A stretch of 64,000 nt of DNA from Nocardia sp. NBC_00403 (GTDB taxonomy: Bacteria > Actinomycetota > Actinomycetes > Mycobacteriales > Mycobacteriaceae): assembly GCF_036046055.1 (NCBI RefSeq), contig NZ_CP107939.1, forward strand, positions 930,001-994,000, given 5' to 3'. The translations under genes were made by a program, and so were the position numbers. Position 1 is the stretch's first letter, and the number at the start of each line of letters is the position of its first letter. Below the pieces are notes generated by a model, which ran no database searches, was not told the origin of the DNA, and was given only the letters and a program-made list of their open reading frames with translations. This document shows positions 7,932 through 15,777 of the stretch, piece after piece.

Positions 7932-8252
7932 TTTGCCATTCGGCAAAAGGGTGATCTGGGTCATTCTCGGCAAATCGCCGCAACGGTTCTACCTCCGGTT
8001 ATTCCACTTGTGGATCGTCGAGAAAACCAACCGTCCGCAATGTGACCTAGGCCATATCAGTAATCCACACTGTTTTACTCAACACGCCCGGCTGTTCAAC
8101 TGGACCGACACGCCGACCCGAGATTCATCCACACGTGGATAGATTCGGAAATCAATATCTATCAGCGCGTTTGAATGCAATGACCTGGGTTTTCCCCAAG
8201 TAGTACACAGGGGGTGCACACCGTTGGGTAAACAGTCCCCAACTTATCCACA
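7932..8252. promoter_or_regulatory. Upstream region of dnaB with DnaA-box-like sites
   Basis: About 580 bp separate the operon terminator from dnaB and hold no gene. The region is less GC-rich than its surroundings. It has an exact DnaA box TTATCCACA (8244-8252) and near matches TAATCCACA (8061-8069), TCATCCACA (8125-8133), CGTGGATAG (8134-8142, reverse) and TGTGGATCG (8009-8017, reverse). At 7932-7947 there is an inverted repeat TTTGCC-attc-GGCAAA. DnaA control of dnaB transcription is a reasonable inference; a chromosomal origin is not expected here because dnaA and dnaN are absent. Confidence 0.5.
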
Positions 8253-8496
8253 GATGTGTGCACAGTCCGGTTTGGTGACCGCCCCTCCGGTCGCCTAGGT
8301 TCGTCGCAATGTCATGAACAGACCAGCAGGAACGTCATGATTCGGTACCTTGCCGCAACGGTTGCTGGAACCCGCTGACGGCGCCCGCGAACGGTGGCAG
8401 CCGCACCCGCTGCTGCACGCCCAACGTGTCGGTACCCGGGAGTACAACGAGTCATCGATAGTGTGAATCCCGGTGGGGAAAGGACGGTCGAGTCTG

Positions 8497-11127
8497 GTGG
8501 CAGTCGTCGACGACCGCGGACACGCGGAATACTCCGAGCCGCCCGGCGAGGACTTCGGCAGGCAGCCTCCGCACGACCTCGCGGCCGAGCAGTCGGTGCT
8601 CGGCGGCATGCTGCTCAGCAAGGACGCCATCGCCGACGTCATCGAGGCGCTGCGGCCAGGAGATTTCTACCGTCCCGCCCACCAGGCCATCTTCGACACG
8701 ATCCTCGATCTATACGGCCGCGGCGAACCCGCCGACCCGGTGACCGTCGCCGCGGGCCTCGACCGCCGCGGCGAACTCAAGCGCATCGGCGGCGCCCCCT
8801 ACATCGTCACCCTCACCCAAACCGTCCCGACCGCCGCCAACGCCGGCTACTACGCCGAGATCGTCGCCGAGAAGGCCATCCTGCGCCGCCTCGTCGAGGC
8901 AGGTACCCGCATTGTCCAATACGGCTACGCGGGCGCCGACGGCCAGGACATCGCCGAGGTGGTCGACCGCGCCCAAGCCGAGGTCTACGAGGTCACCGAA
9001 CGCCGCACCACCGAAGACTTCCTCCCGCTCGAAGAACTCCTCCAGCCGACGATGGACGAAATCGACTCCATCGCCAGCCGCGGCGGCATCTCCCTCGGCG
9101 TCCCCACCGGCTTCACCGAACTCGACGAGGTCACCAACGGCCTGCACCCCGGCCAGATGATCATCGTCGCGGCTCGACCCGGCGTCGGTAAGGCACTCGC
9201 GCTCGACACCCCGCTGCCGACGCCCACTGGTTGGACCACAATGGGTGAAGTCCGTGTCGGTGACGAGCTCCTCGACGCCAAAGGCACTCCGACGCGCGTC
9301 GTCGCCGCAACCGACGTCATGTCCGACCGCCCCTGCTACGAGGTCGAATTCTCCGACGGCACAGTGATCGTCGCGGATGAGGAGCACCAGTGGCTCACCG
9401 AGACACGGGCATCTCGACGCTCTGCACAGCAGGCAGAGACCGGTCACAACGGATACCGCAATCAACGTACATTCGCAGCGGTTCGCACCACCGCGGACAT
9501 CGCGCGCACGTTGCGCTGCGAAACAGCCGACCGCAGGGTCAATCACTCGGTCGCCAACACGCGCGCTTTGCAACTGCCTGCACGCGAATTCCTGGTGCCG
9601 CCCTACACCCTCGGTGCCTGGCTCGGCGACAGAACGTCTGCTGCAGCACAGCTCACCACTGCGGATCCCGAAATCATCGCCTGCATCGAAGCAGAAGGGA
9701 TCGTTGCGATCCCGTCCCCATCGGCGTACTTGCGCTACCACCTGCAGCTACCCGCCGACGAGCCGATCATGCCCCGTGCGTGCGCAGTGTGTGGTAACGA
9801 GTTCGTCCCACACACCAGCGAGGTTCGTACCTGCGGTCGATCATGCGGCGGCAAAGCGCGCTTCCACTCCGCCCCTGTTGCGGCCCCGTCCTGTGCGCAT
9901 TGCGGTGGCCCCTCCATCGGACTTCGGCTGTGCCAGGCGTGCCGAAATAGTGTGGGTAGCGTGCAGGCTCGACTGCGGACCATCGGTGTGCTCGGCGACA
10001 AACACATCCCCATCGAATACCTGCGGTCTTCTGAGCACCAACGGCGGGCGCTGCTCGCGGGGCTGCTCGACACCGATGGAACCGTGACCAGCGGCGGCTC
10101 TGTTCAGTTCACGGTAACCAATGGGCGGCTATTCCTCGATGTGCAGGAGCTCGTGGTCAGTCTTGGATATCGCGGCCACGTTTCTACCAAGCGTGTCCAC
10201 GGCCGGTCCGAGAAATCATCAACCGCTTACACGATGACGTTCTCGACGGACGACGAAGTATTCGGGCTGTATCGAAAAGCGATACTGCACAAAGAGCGGC
10301 GTGCGAGTCGCAGTACGGCACGGTCCAGCTCGCGGTACATCGTGGACGTCCGCAGGATCGACAGCGTGCCGATGCGCTGCGTCGAGGTCGACAACGCCGA
10401 GCACTTATACCTGGCCGGACGAGCCATGGTGCCCACCCACAACTCCACGCTCGGCATGGATTTCATGCGCAGCTGCTCGATCAAGCACGGGCTGCCGAGC
10501 GTTATCTTTTCGCTGGAAATGAGCCGTACCGAGATTGTCATGCGTCTGCTCTCGGCCGAGGCGAAGATCAAGCTGGGCGATATGCGTTCCGGTCGGATGA
10601 GTGATGACGACTGGACCAAGTTGGCGCGGCGGATGAGTGAGATCAGTGAGGCGCCGTTGTTCGTCGACGATTCACCCAACCTCACCATGATGGAAATTCG
10701 AGCAAAGGCGCGTCGACTCAAGCAACGCCACGACCTGAAACTCGTTGTCGTCGACTACCTCCAGCTGATGACGTCCGGTAAAAAGGTCGAATCCCGACAG
10801 CAGGAAGTCTCGGATTTCTCGCGAAACCTGAAGCTGCTCGCCAAAGAACTCGAAGTACCCGTCGTCGCCATCAGTCAGCTGAACCGTGGTCCCGAACAGC
10901 GAACCGATAAGCGCCCCATGGTCTCTGACCTGCGCGAATCCGGCTCGCTCGAACAGGACGCCGATATGGTCATCCTGCTACATCGCCCCGATGCAATCGA
11001 ACGGGACGACCCACGGGGCGGCGAGGCCGATCTGATTCTCGGTAAGCACCGTAACGGCCCCACCGCAACCATCACTGTCGCGCACCAACTGCACCTGAGC
11101 CGGTTTGTGGATATGGCCCGCGGATAG
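8497..11127 (+). CDS. dnaB: Replicative DNA helicase DnaB precursor, containing an intein
   Basis: An 876-residue precursor; without the 417-residue intein DnaB has about 459 residues, the normal family length. The N-domain begins PPHDLAAEQSVLGGMLLSKDAI. The RecA-type ATPase has Walker A ARPGVGK-S (interrupted by the intein after K), the FSLEMS segment, Walker B LKLVVVDYLQLM, and the arginine-finger region near EQRTDKRPMVSDLRESG. It is the hexameric fork helicase that loads with primase. I chose GTG 8497 (AVVDDRGHAEYSE), which fits the mycobacterial N-terminus MAVVDD and has AAAGGA upstream; GTG 8473 would add 8 residues. Excision of the intein is required to make the Walker A loop. Confidence 0.95.
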   Translation: MAVVDDRGHAEYSEPPGEDFGRQPPHDLAAEQSVLGGMLLSKDAIADVIEALRPGDFYRPAHQAIFDTILDLYGRGEPADPVTVAAGLDRRGELKRIGGAPYIVTLTQTVPTAANAGYYAEIVAEKAILRRLVEAGTRIVQYGYAGADGQDIAEVVDRAQAEVYEVTERRTTEDFLPLEELLQPTMDEIDSIASRGGISLGVPTGFTELDEVTNGLHPGQMIIVAARPGVGKALALDTPLPTPTGWTTMGEVRVGDELLDAKGTPTRVVAATDVMSDRPCYEVEFSDGTVIVADEEHQWLTETRASRRSAQQAETGHNGYRNQRTFAAVRTTADIARTLRCETADRRVNHSVANTRALQLPAREFLVPPYTLGAWLGDRTSAAAQLTTADPEIIACIEAEGIVAIPSPSAYLRYHLQLPADEPIMPRACAVCGNEFVPHTSEVRTCGRSCGGKARFHSAPVAAPSCAHCGGPSIGLRLCQACRNSVGSVQARLRTIGVLGDKHIPIEYLRSSEHQRRALLAGLLDTDGTVTSGGSVQFTVTNGRLFLDVQELVVSLGYRGHVSTKRVHGRSEKSSTAYTMTFSTDDEVFGLYRKAILHKERRASRSTARSSSRYIVDVRRIDSVPMRCVEVDNAEHLYLAGRAMVPTHNSTLGMDFMRSCSIKHGLPSVIFSLEMSRTEIVMRLLSAEAKIKLGDMRSGRMSDDDWTKLARRMSEISEAPLFVDDSPNLTMMEIRAKARRLKQRHDLKLVVVDYLQLMTSGKKVESRQQEVSDFSRNLKLLAKELEVPVVAISQLNRGPEQRTDKRPMVSDLRESGSLEQDADMVILLHRPDAIERDDPRGGEADLILGKHRNGPTATITVAHQLHLSRFVDMARG
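9193..10443 (+). other. Class 3 intein with LAGLIDADG endonuclease and two zinc-finger-like motifs, in DnaB
   Basis: The inserted segment runs from GCA 9193 (Ala1, after GVGK) to AAC 10443 (Asn417), followed by Ser+1 (STLGMDF). It lacks the Cys1/Ser1 of standard inteins. It has the class 3 set: Trp67 in block B (EEHQWLTET), Cys396 in block F (MRCVEVDNAEHLYLAG) and Thr415 in VPTHN. The central part is a homing endonuclease: LGAWLGDRTS at 140-149 (Arg where Gly is usual) and LLAGLLDTDG at 287-296. Between them are C197-x2-C200-x13-C214-x3-C218 and C234-x2-C237-x8-C247-x2-C250, two probable zinc-binding modules. Splicing is inferred from motifs. Confidence 0.9.
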
Positions 11128-11135
11128 GTGCATTT

Positions 11136-11180
11136 TGTAGGGTCTCAATGAAAATGGCCAAATCTCAATGAATATGGCCA
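11136..11180 (+). repeat. Insertion-sequence-end-like repeat, copy 1
   Basis: TGTAGGG is followed by two 20-bp direct repeats with core TCTCAATGAA-ATGGCC (at 11143 and 11163). It begins 9 nt after the dnaB stop codon. The TG start and tandem sub-repeats resemble ends of IS21-type elements, but no transposase is present. The same start, TGTAGGGTCTCA, recurs exactly at 15486 and 24901, and nearly at 19299. The 240 bp from here to the LysR gene hold nothing I can support. Confidence 0.6.
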
Positions 11181-11421
11181 GTCAATAGCCTATTGGCTAT
11201 CTCTGTATGACGCGGCTACTCTGGCTCGCCGCAGCGGTCTCTGGCGCAGGCCCCTGCCAAGGGCGAGGAGGCGAGTGTTTGGCAGGCAAGAAGGGGTTCG
11301 ACTGCGCGGCAATGGATTCCGATGTCGCCGCCTGTGCCGAGATCGAGTTCCGGCCGGCGAGCCGCGAGCAAGAAGCTGTCGATCAGTTCCACTGGGTGCG
11401 AGTCGACCGGTAGTTGCAGAG

Positions 11422-12321
11422 TCAACTACCGTTCGACGGCGCCTGCTTGCTTGCGGTTCTGGTCTGTGCAGCGGCGAGCAGGCTCAGCGCGGAGGCGCGA
11501 GGTGTGGGGTCGGGTAGCGCGAGTGCGGCGGGAACGCGGATCGGAGGGTCGGGCTGGATGAGGGCGACGGCGGTGAAGTCTTGCGAGACGACGCCGGCGG
11601 GGAGCAGGGTCCAGCACCCTCCGGAGGCAACGGGTCCGGCAAGGAGGTCTTGGACTCGGGTCAGAGTCGGCCCCACGCGGGGGGTGAACCCGGCCGCTTG
11701 GCAGGCGGCCGTAAACAGGTCGTAGATGCCGGGGTTATCGGCGCGGGCGGATCGGGCCAGGGGGAGCTCGGCGAGCGTGGCGAGGTTGCTGGCGGTGCGG
11801 GCGTATGCGGCGGGGACGGCCAGGAGTAGCGGCTCGTCCCAGAGGTGATGAACTCGCACACCCGGGGTGTCCGGTGGCGCTGCCACGAATGCGGCATCGA
11901 GGTCGTTAGCGGCGAGGGCGGCGAGCTGACCGGTCGTTGAGGCGGAACTTGTCACCTGGAGCGTGATGCCGGGGTGGGCGTCACGGACAGCGGCAAGAGC
12001 AGCTTCGATACGAGGGCTGAATGCGACGCTGCTGCCGATCCGCAGTAAACCGGTGTTACCGGCGGCGATGTCGACGGCCGCAGCAGCGGCACCGTCGATG
12101 CCGCGTAGCGCGTGGCGCGCGTGGACAAGGAATGCCTGGCCGTCCGGCGTGAGCCGGGCGCGACGGTGGGACCGGTCGAACAAGGTCAGTCCGAGTTCGC
12201 GTTCCAGCCGCGCGACCTGCTTGCTTACCGCGGATTGAACGATGTGGAGGGCCTCCGCGGCCCGGCCGAAGTGTTCACATTCGGCGACGGTGACGAAATA
12301 GCGCAGCTGCCGGACCTCCAT
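11422..12321 (-). CDS. LysR family transcriptional regulator
   Basis: 299 residues. The N-terminal winged helix is complete (MEVRQLRYFVTVAECEHF, GRAAEALHIVQSAVSKQVAR, LGLTLFDR), followed by a periplasmic-binding-protein-like effector domain. I chose ATG 12321 because GAGGAGG lies about 10 nt upstream and it gives the family N-terminus; the frame is open for 9 more codons. It is divergent from the amidohydrolase gene at 12461 across 139 bp, the classical LysR layout, so that gene is its likely target. The effector is unknown. Confidence 0.9.
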   Translation of the reverse strand: MEVRQLRYFVTVAECEHFGRAAEALHIVQSAVSKQVARLERELGLTLFDRSHRRARLTPDGQAFLVHARHALRGIDGAAAAAVDIAAGNTGLLRIGSSVAFSPRIEAALAAVRDAHPGITLQVTSSASTTGQLAALAANDLDAAFVAAPPDTPGVRVHHLWDEPLLLAVPAAYARTASNLATLAELPLARSARADNPGIYDLFTAACQAAGFTPRVGPTLTRVQDLLAGPVASGGCWTLLPAGVVSQDFTAVALIQPDPPIRVPAALALPDPTPRASALSLLAAAQTRTASKQAPSNGS

Positions 12322-12460
12322 CGCCACTGCCCTCCTCGCCGCGATCAATTCCTCTTGGTGATTGTTTCATGGCTGTGGTTGGTCGTTGATCGGCCCTGGT
12401 GAGACCGGCTGGAATAGAGCGTGCAAGTAGACGTCATCAACCAGCGTGGAAGGAGTCAGC

Positions 12461-13786
12461 ATGGTGGAACCGGTACATGTCTCAGAGGGGCGCTGGCGGG
12501 CCGCGGCAACAACGATTGTGAACGCGAAGGTCTTCGACGGGACAAAGTCGCAGAACTGGACTTCGGTCCGGTTCGCTGACGGCCTGATCACCGAGTGCTC
12601 GGCCGCCTCGGCCGCCCAAGAAGGCGACGAAGTGATCGACGCGGGTGGCGGGACTGTGCTTCCCGGTCTGATCGACGCGCACGTGCACCTCGTTCCCGGC
12701 GCCCTCGCGCAATCGTTGACCTTCGGCGTTACCACCGTTCTCGACATGTTCAGCAAACTCGACCTGGTGGCCAGGGCCAAGGAGCAGGCCGGCTCCCGTC
12801 CGGACGTGGCCGATGTGCGTTCCTCGGGTGTCGGTGCCACCGCGCCCGGCGGGCACCCGTCGATGATGTACGCCCCGTTCCCGACGTTGACCGCCGCTGA
12901 CCAGGCCGAGCAGTTCGTCGCGGAACGGATCGCGGAGGGCTCGGACTATCTGAAGATCATCTCCGGCACCGGGGGTCTATGGCCGTCGCTGGACTCCGAA
13001 ACCATCAAGGCACTGGTCACTGCCGCGCACGCCCGCGGATTGGTCGTCGTCGCTCACGTGAGCTCGACGGCCGGTCTCGAGGAGGTCGTGTCCGCCGGTG
13101 TCGACGTGGTGGCACACGTCCCTGCGGACGCCGAGCTGGACAAGGACCTGGTCGAACGCATGGCCGAGGCCGGAATCGTGGTCGGTCCGACGCTGGCCAC
13201 CATCGAGAACACCCTCGGTGAACCGGGTGGCGCAGCAGTGGTAGGGGACCCGCGGCTCGCTGCGGCGCTCGGGGACGCCTGGGCACGCCGGTTGACCTCG
13301 GGTGCCTCGGGATGGCGTGGCCGGGAAATGCCGCCCTACTCGCGGGCCGAGGACAACGTGCGGCGACTGGCCGATGCGGGGGTCACTCTGCTGGCGGGCA
13401 CCGACGCCCCGAACCCAGGGACCGTGTTCGGAGCAAGCCTGCACCGGGAGCTGGAACTCCTTGTCCGGTGCGGCATCAGCCCGGCGCAGGCCCTGGCCGC
13501 TGCCACATCCGAACCGGCACGAGTGTTCGGCCTCGCCGACCGAGGACGTGTCGCGCCCGGGCAGCGCGCGGACCTGGTCCTCGTGTCCGGTAACCCGTTG
13601 ACGGACATCACCGCAACACGAGCGATCGAGCGGATATGGCGCGCGGGCACAGCCTGCGATCGACGCGCCTTCGTCGCGAGCACTGCCGAAGCTGAGCAGC
13701 TTGACGCTTTCGACGCCCAGGTCGCCAAGGTCGTGGCAGCCGTGCGCGAACGCTGGTCCGACTTCGGCCCGAGGAAGGCCCCCTGA
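12461..13786 (+). CDS. Amidohydrolase family metalloenzyme (imidazolonepropionase/prolidase-like)
   Basis: 441 residues with the composite-domain amidohydrolase layout: a beta-sandwich start (ATTIVNAKVFDG), then a TIM barrel with the metal ligands DAHVH (His74, His76), YLKII (Lys165, probably carboxylated), VVAHVSS (His199), VVAHVP (His219) and GTDAP (Asp315), then the closing GRVAPGQRADLVLVSGNPL. All binuclear-centre residues are present, so the enzyme should hydrolyse a cyclic amide or peptide-like bond; the substrate is unknown. ATG 12461 has AGGAG 5 nt upstream, better than GTG 12446. It is divergent from a LysR regulator. Confidence 0.88.
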   Translation: MVEPVHVSEGRWRAAATTIVNAKVFDGTKSQNWTSVRFADGLITECSAASAAQEGDEVIDAGGGTVLPGLIDAHVHLVPGALAQSLTFGVTTVLDMFSKLDLVARAKEQAGSRPDVADVRSSGVGATAPGGHPSMMYAPFPTLTAADQAEQFVAERIAEGSDYLKIISGTGGLWPSLDSETIKALVTAAHARGLVVVAHVSSTAGLEEVVSAGVDVVAHVPADAELDKDLVERMAEAGIVVGPTLATIENTLGEPGGAAVVGDPRLAAALGDAWARRLTSGASGWRGREMPPYSRAEDNVRRLADAGVTLLAGTDAPNPGTVFGASLHRELELLVRCGISPAQALAAATSEPARVFGLADRGRVAPGQRADLVLVSGNPLTDITATRAIERIWRAGTACDRRAFVASTAEAEQLDAFDAQVAKVVAAVRERWSDFGPRKAP

Positions 13787-13857
13787 ACGCAGGTCCCGTA
13801 GCTCATTGACCGCCCAGATGTGGCCGGCGGCAGCGCCGACGGAGGCAACGCCTCGGC

Positions 13858-13998
13858 GTACCCGCCCCCGAGACTCCGGCCGCACCCGCCACCGGATCGC
13901 CGCCCACCGCCGAAGCACGGGCATGGGCGCGCGCAACTGGCATCGTCGTCCCCGACCGCGGCAGAATGATTGGCCACGACTCGGCCAGTCGGCCATGA
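13858..13998 (+). pseudogene. Remnant of an Lsr2-like DNA-binding domain
   Basis: One frame reads a proline/alanine-rich linker followed by TAEARAWARATGIVVPDRGRM and ends at TGA 13996. This resembles the C-terminal helix-helix domain of Lsr2, an H-NS-like silencer: the x-RAWAR helix and the RGR minor-groove hook. No dimerisation domain or start precedes it, and the 3' end runs into a repeat shared with 15.5 kb, which probably cut the gene. Short match, so only moderate confidence. Confidence 0.4.
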
Positions 13999-14150
13999 TT
14001 TGAGATTCCGCTCCCGCCGCTGACCGGTAGGCGGATGGTCCTCGCCAGTTACGGTGCAGGGCAAGAGGATCCGGTGGTGAGCGTGGTGGCGCCGAGGGCA
14101 TCGAGGTCTCGGCGGTCGGCCACTGTCGATGCAGTCCAGGTCGCGTTCCG
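13965..14150 (+). repeat. Degenerate IS-associated repeat, copy B
   Basis: From TGATTGGCCACGACT onward this stretch aligns with 15527-15690: the GGCCACGAC-TGGCCA-T-GGCCA block, TTTTGAG/TTTGAG, TTCCGCT, G-TGGCGG or GTAGGCGG, TC-TCGCCAGTT and GACATCGAGGT or GGCATCGAGGT occur in the same order. It lacks the TGTAGGGTCTCA head. Together with the copy at 15.5 kb it flanks the racemase gene in direct orientation. Confidence 0.55.
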
Positions 14151-14217
14151 TTTCGGCATGCACGAGCGCCGGGCAGTCGTGAGTGCTGCTGTGGCTGACC
14201 ATTCGTCAAGGGATCCC

Positions 14218-14379
14218 CGCTGCGCTGGATCTACCTGACCATGATCGCGGTCGGCATCAGCGTCCATAACTTCCTGCCGCCTGGGCGACCCGCCGATGCT
14301 CGACTCGGCTCGCTACCTCGAGATCGGTCTGGCCCTTATCGCTCTCATCGGCGTGCTTACCGCGCCTGGCACCCCGTGA
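14218..14379 (+). pseudogene. Frameshifted remnant of a small membrane protein
   Basis: One frame reads LRWIYLTMIAVGISVHNFLP; one base shift later the neighbouring frame continues PPMLDSARYLEIGLALIALI and on to a TGA at 14377. Joined, they give two hydrophobic segments around a short loop. No intact start is visible. It looks like a decayed membrane protein gene; the family was not recognised. Confidence 0.4.
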
Positions 14380-14503
14380 CCCAGCACGAGACCACTGCTG
14401 GTTCGGTTGAGACGGGCGACCGACCGGTCTTGTCGAAACCGGCTCAGAATGGATGATCTCCGCCGAAGATGGACGGCATGAATCGGCGCGAACAAGGAGC
14501 AGC

Positions 14504-15232
14504 GTGATCAGGCATGTTGGTATCTTGGCGCACAGCATCGAAGGCGCGGCGCTGTGCTTGCGGACGCTGTCGCAGGAGGGTGCCCACGATCTCGGAACGC
14601 ACGAGCACGCCGATGTGACCCTGGATTGCATCGCGATGGGCCGCAGCATGCCCGCGTGGGAGGCCGGTGATCACGGCGCGATTCGAAAGACCCTGGCCAC
14701 CAGCGTCAATCGCCTCGCCAACGCCGGAGCCGAATTCTTCGTCTGCCCCGACAACACCGCGCATATGGCGCTGGAGTCCGATGGCGAAGACCTGGCTCTG
14801 CCGGGTCTGCACATCGCCGAAATCGTCGCGGAAAAGGCGGCCGCGGACGGTTATCGGCGGGTCGGCGTGCTGGGTACCAAGTACACGATGACCGGCCCGA
14901 TCTACCCGCGCGTCTTTGCGGCCAAGGGAATCGACGCCGAGATCCCGGACTCCGACGAGCGCCGCCTGATCAACGACATCATCTTCACCGAACTGTGCGA
15001 AGGAGTGTTCACGGCCGTATCCCGGCAGCGCTACCTCGATATCATCAACCGCCTGCACGGTCTAGGCTGTGACGCCGTCGCCCTGGTTTGTACCGAGATC
15101 CCACTGTTGGTGACGCCGGACGTATCGCCTTTGCCCACACTGGATTCCACTCGCCTGCTCGCTACGGCCGCCCACCAGGTCGCCATCGGGGCTCGCCCGC
15201 TTCCGACCTGGTATGGCGGCACCATCGACTGA
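14504..15232 (+). CDS. Aspartate/glutamate racemase family protein
   Basis: 242 residues of the two-domain Asp/Glu racemase fold. The second catalytic cysteine is present in ALVCTEIPLL (Cys196). In the first motif, usually CNTAH, the sequence is CPDNTAH (81-87), so Asp83 stands where the cysteine normally is and a Cys is two residues earlier. The enzyme may be an epimerase or isomerase of a variant subgroup rather than a standard racemase. GTG 14504 has AAGGAG at 14494-14499 and gives the family start MIRHVGILAH. It stands alone between two related repeats, so horizontal acquisition is possible. Confidence 0.85.
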   Translation: MIRHVGILAHSIEGAALCLRTLSQEGAHDLGTHEHADVTLDCIAMGRSMPAWEAGDHGAIRKTLATSVNRLANAGAEFFVCPDNTAHMALESDGEDLALPGLHIAEIVAEKAAADGYRRVGVLGTKYTMTGPIYPRVFAAKGIDAEIPDSDERRLINDIIFTELCEGVFTAVSRQRYLDIINRLHGLGCDAVALVCTEIPLLVTPDVSPLPTLDSTRLLATAAHQVAIGARPLPTWYGGTID

Positions 15233-15485
15233 GGTCGTTGTCCGCCAACGATTTCGACACGCCATGACATCCGCGGCAGGTCGTTCCATGCCACGGCCGT
15301 CACTCGATTCGGTTGGTGCTCATTGGTTTCCCTCGGCGCACCATCAACCGAATCACGCAACGCGGACCTCACGAAGGAAATGCCATCAGACTGAGACAAG
15401 CACCGCTCGCCGCTACGTCAGACAACCCGAAACAGCCAGGTCAGCCAGCCGATGGATGCCAAAATCCTTTGAGATCCTACAAGAC

Positions 15486-15690
15486 TGTAGGGTCTCAATG
15501 AACATGGCCGAGTCTCAGAATAATTGGCCACGACTTGGCCAATTGGCCACAATTTTGAGCTTCCGCTTCCCTTCGCTGGCCGGTTGGCGGGTGATCATCG
15601 CCAGTTGCGTTCCAGTGCAGAAGGATTCGATCGGTGACCGCTAAGGTGTCGCGGACATCGAGGTCTTCACCGACGACCCTTGCTGATGCG
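15486..15690 (+). repeat. Insertion-sequence-end-like repeat, copy 2 (longest)
   Basis: It begins with TGTAGGGTCTCAATGAACA, has a second TCTCA and several TTGGCC/TGGCCA sub-repeats, then TTTTGAG-TTCCGCTTCCC and a tail that matches 13965-14150. It is the only copy with both head and tail. No transposase follows; the permease gene comes next on the other strand. The 540 bp between the racemase and the permease hold no other feature I can support. Confidence 0.6.
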
Positions 15691-15777
15691 TGCAAGCCGT
15701 CCCGATCTGGCTCCGGCTCATGATCCGCCGAAGAGAACCTGTCTTCCTGGGCGAACCGAGCGAGATCCGGAGTCGTG

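Noticed and set aside
7932-8496. Chromosomal replication origin
   Set aside because: DnaA-box-like sites are present but dnaA, dnaN and rpmH are not; the position upstream of dnaB fits promoter control better.
11207-11425. Two opposite short frames between dnaB and the LysR gene
   Set aside because: Neither has a recognisable domain or ribosome binding site; they may be decayed transposon DNA but this cannot be supported.
15486-15690. Complete insertion sequence
   Set aside because: Only an end-like repeat is present; no transposase or second inverted end could be found in the 11-25 kb region.
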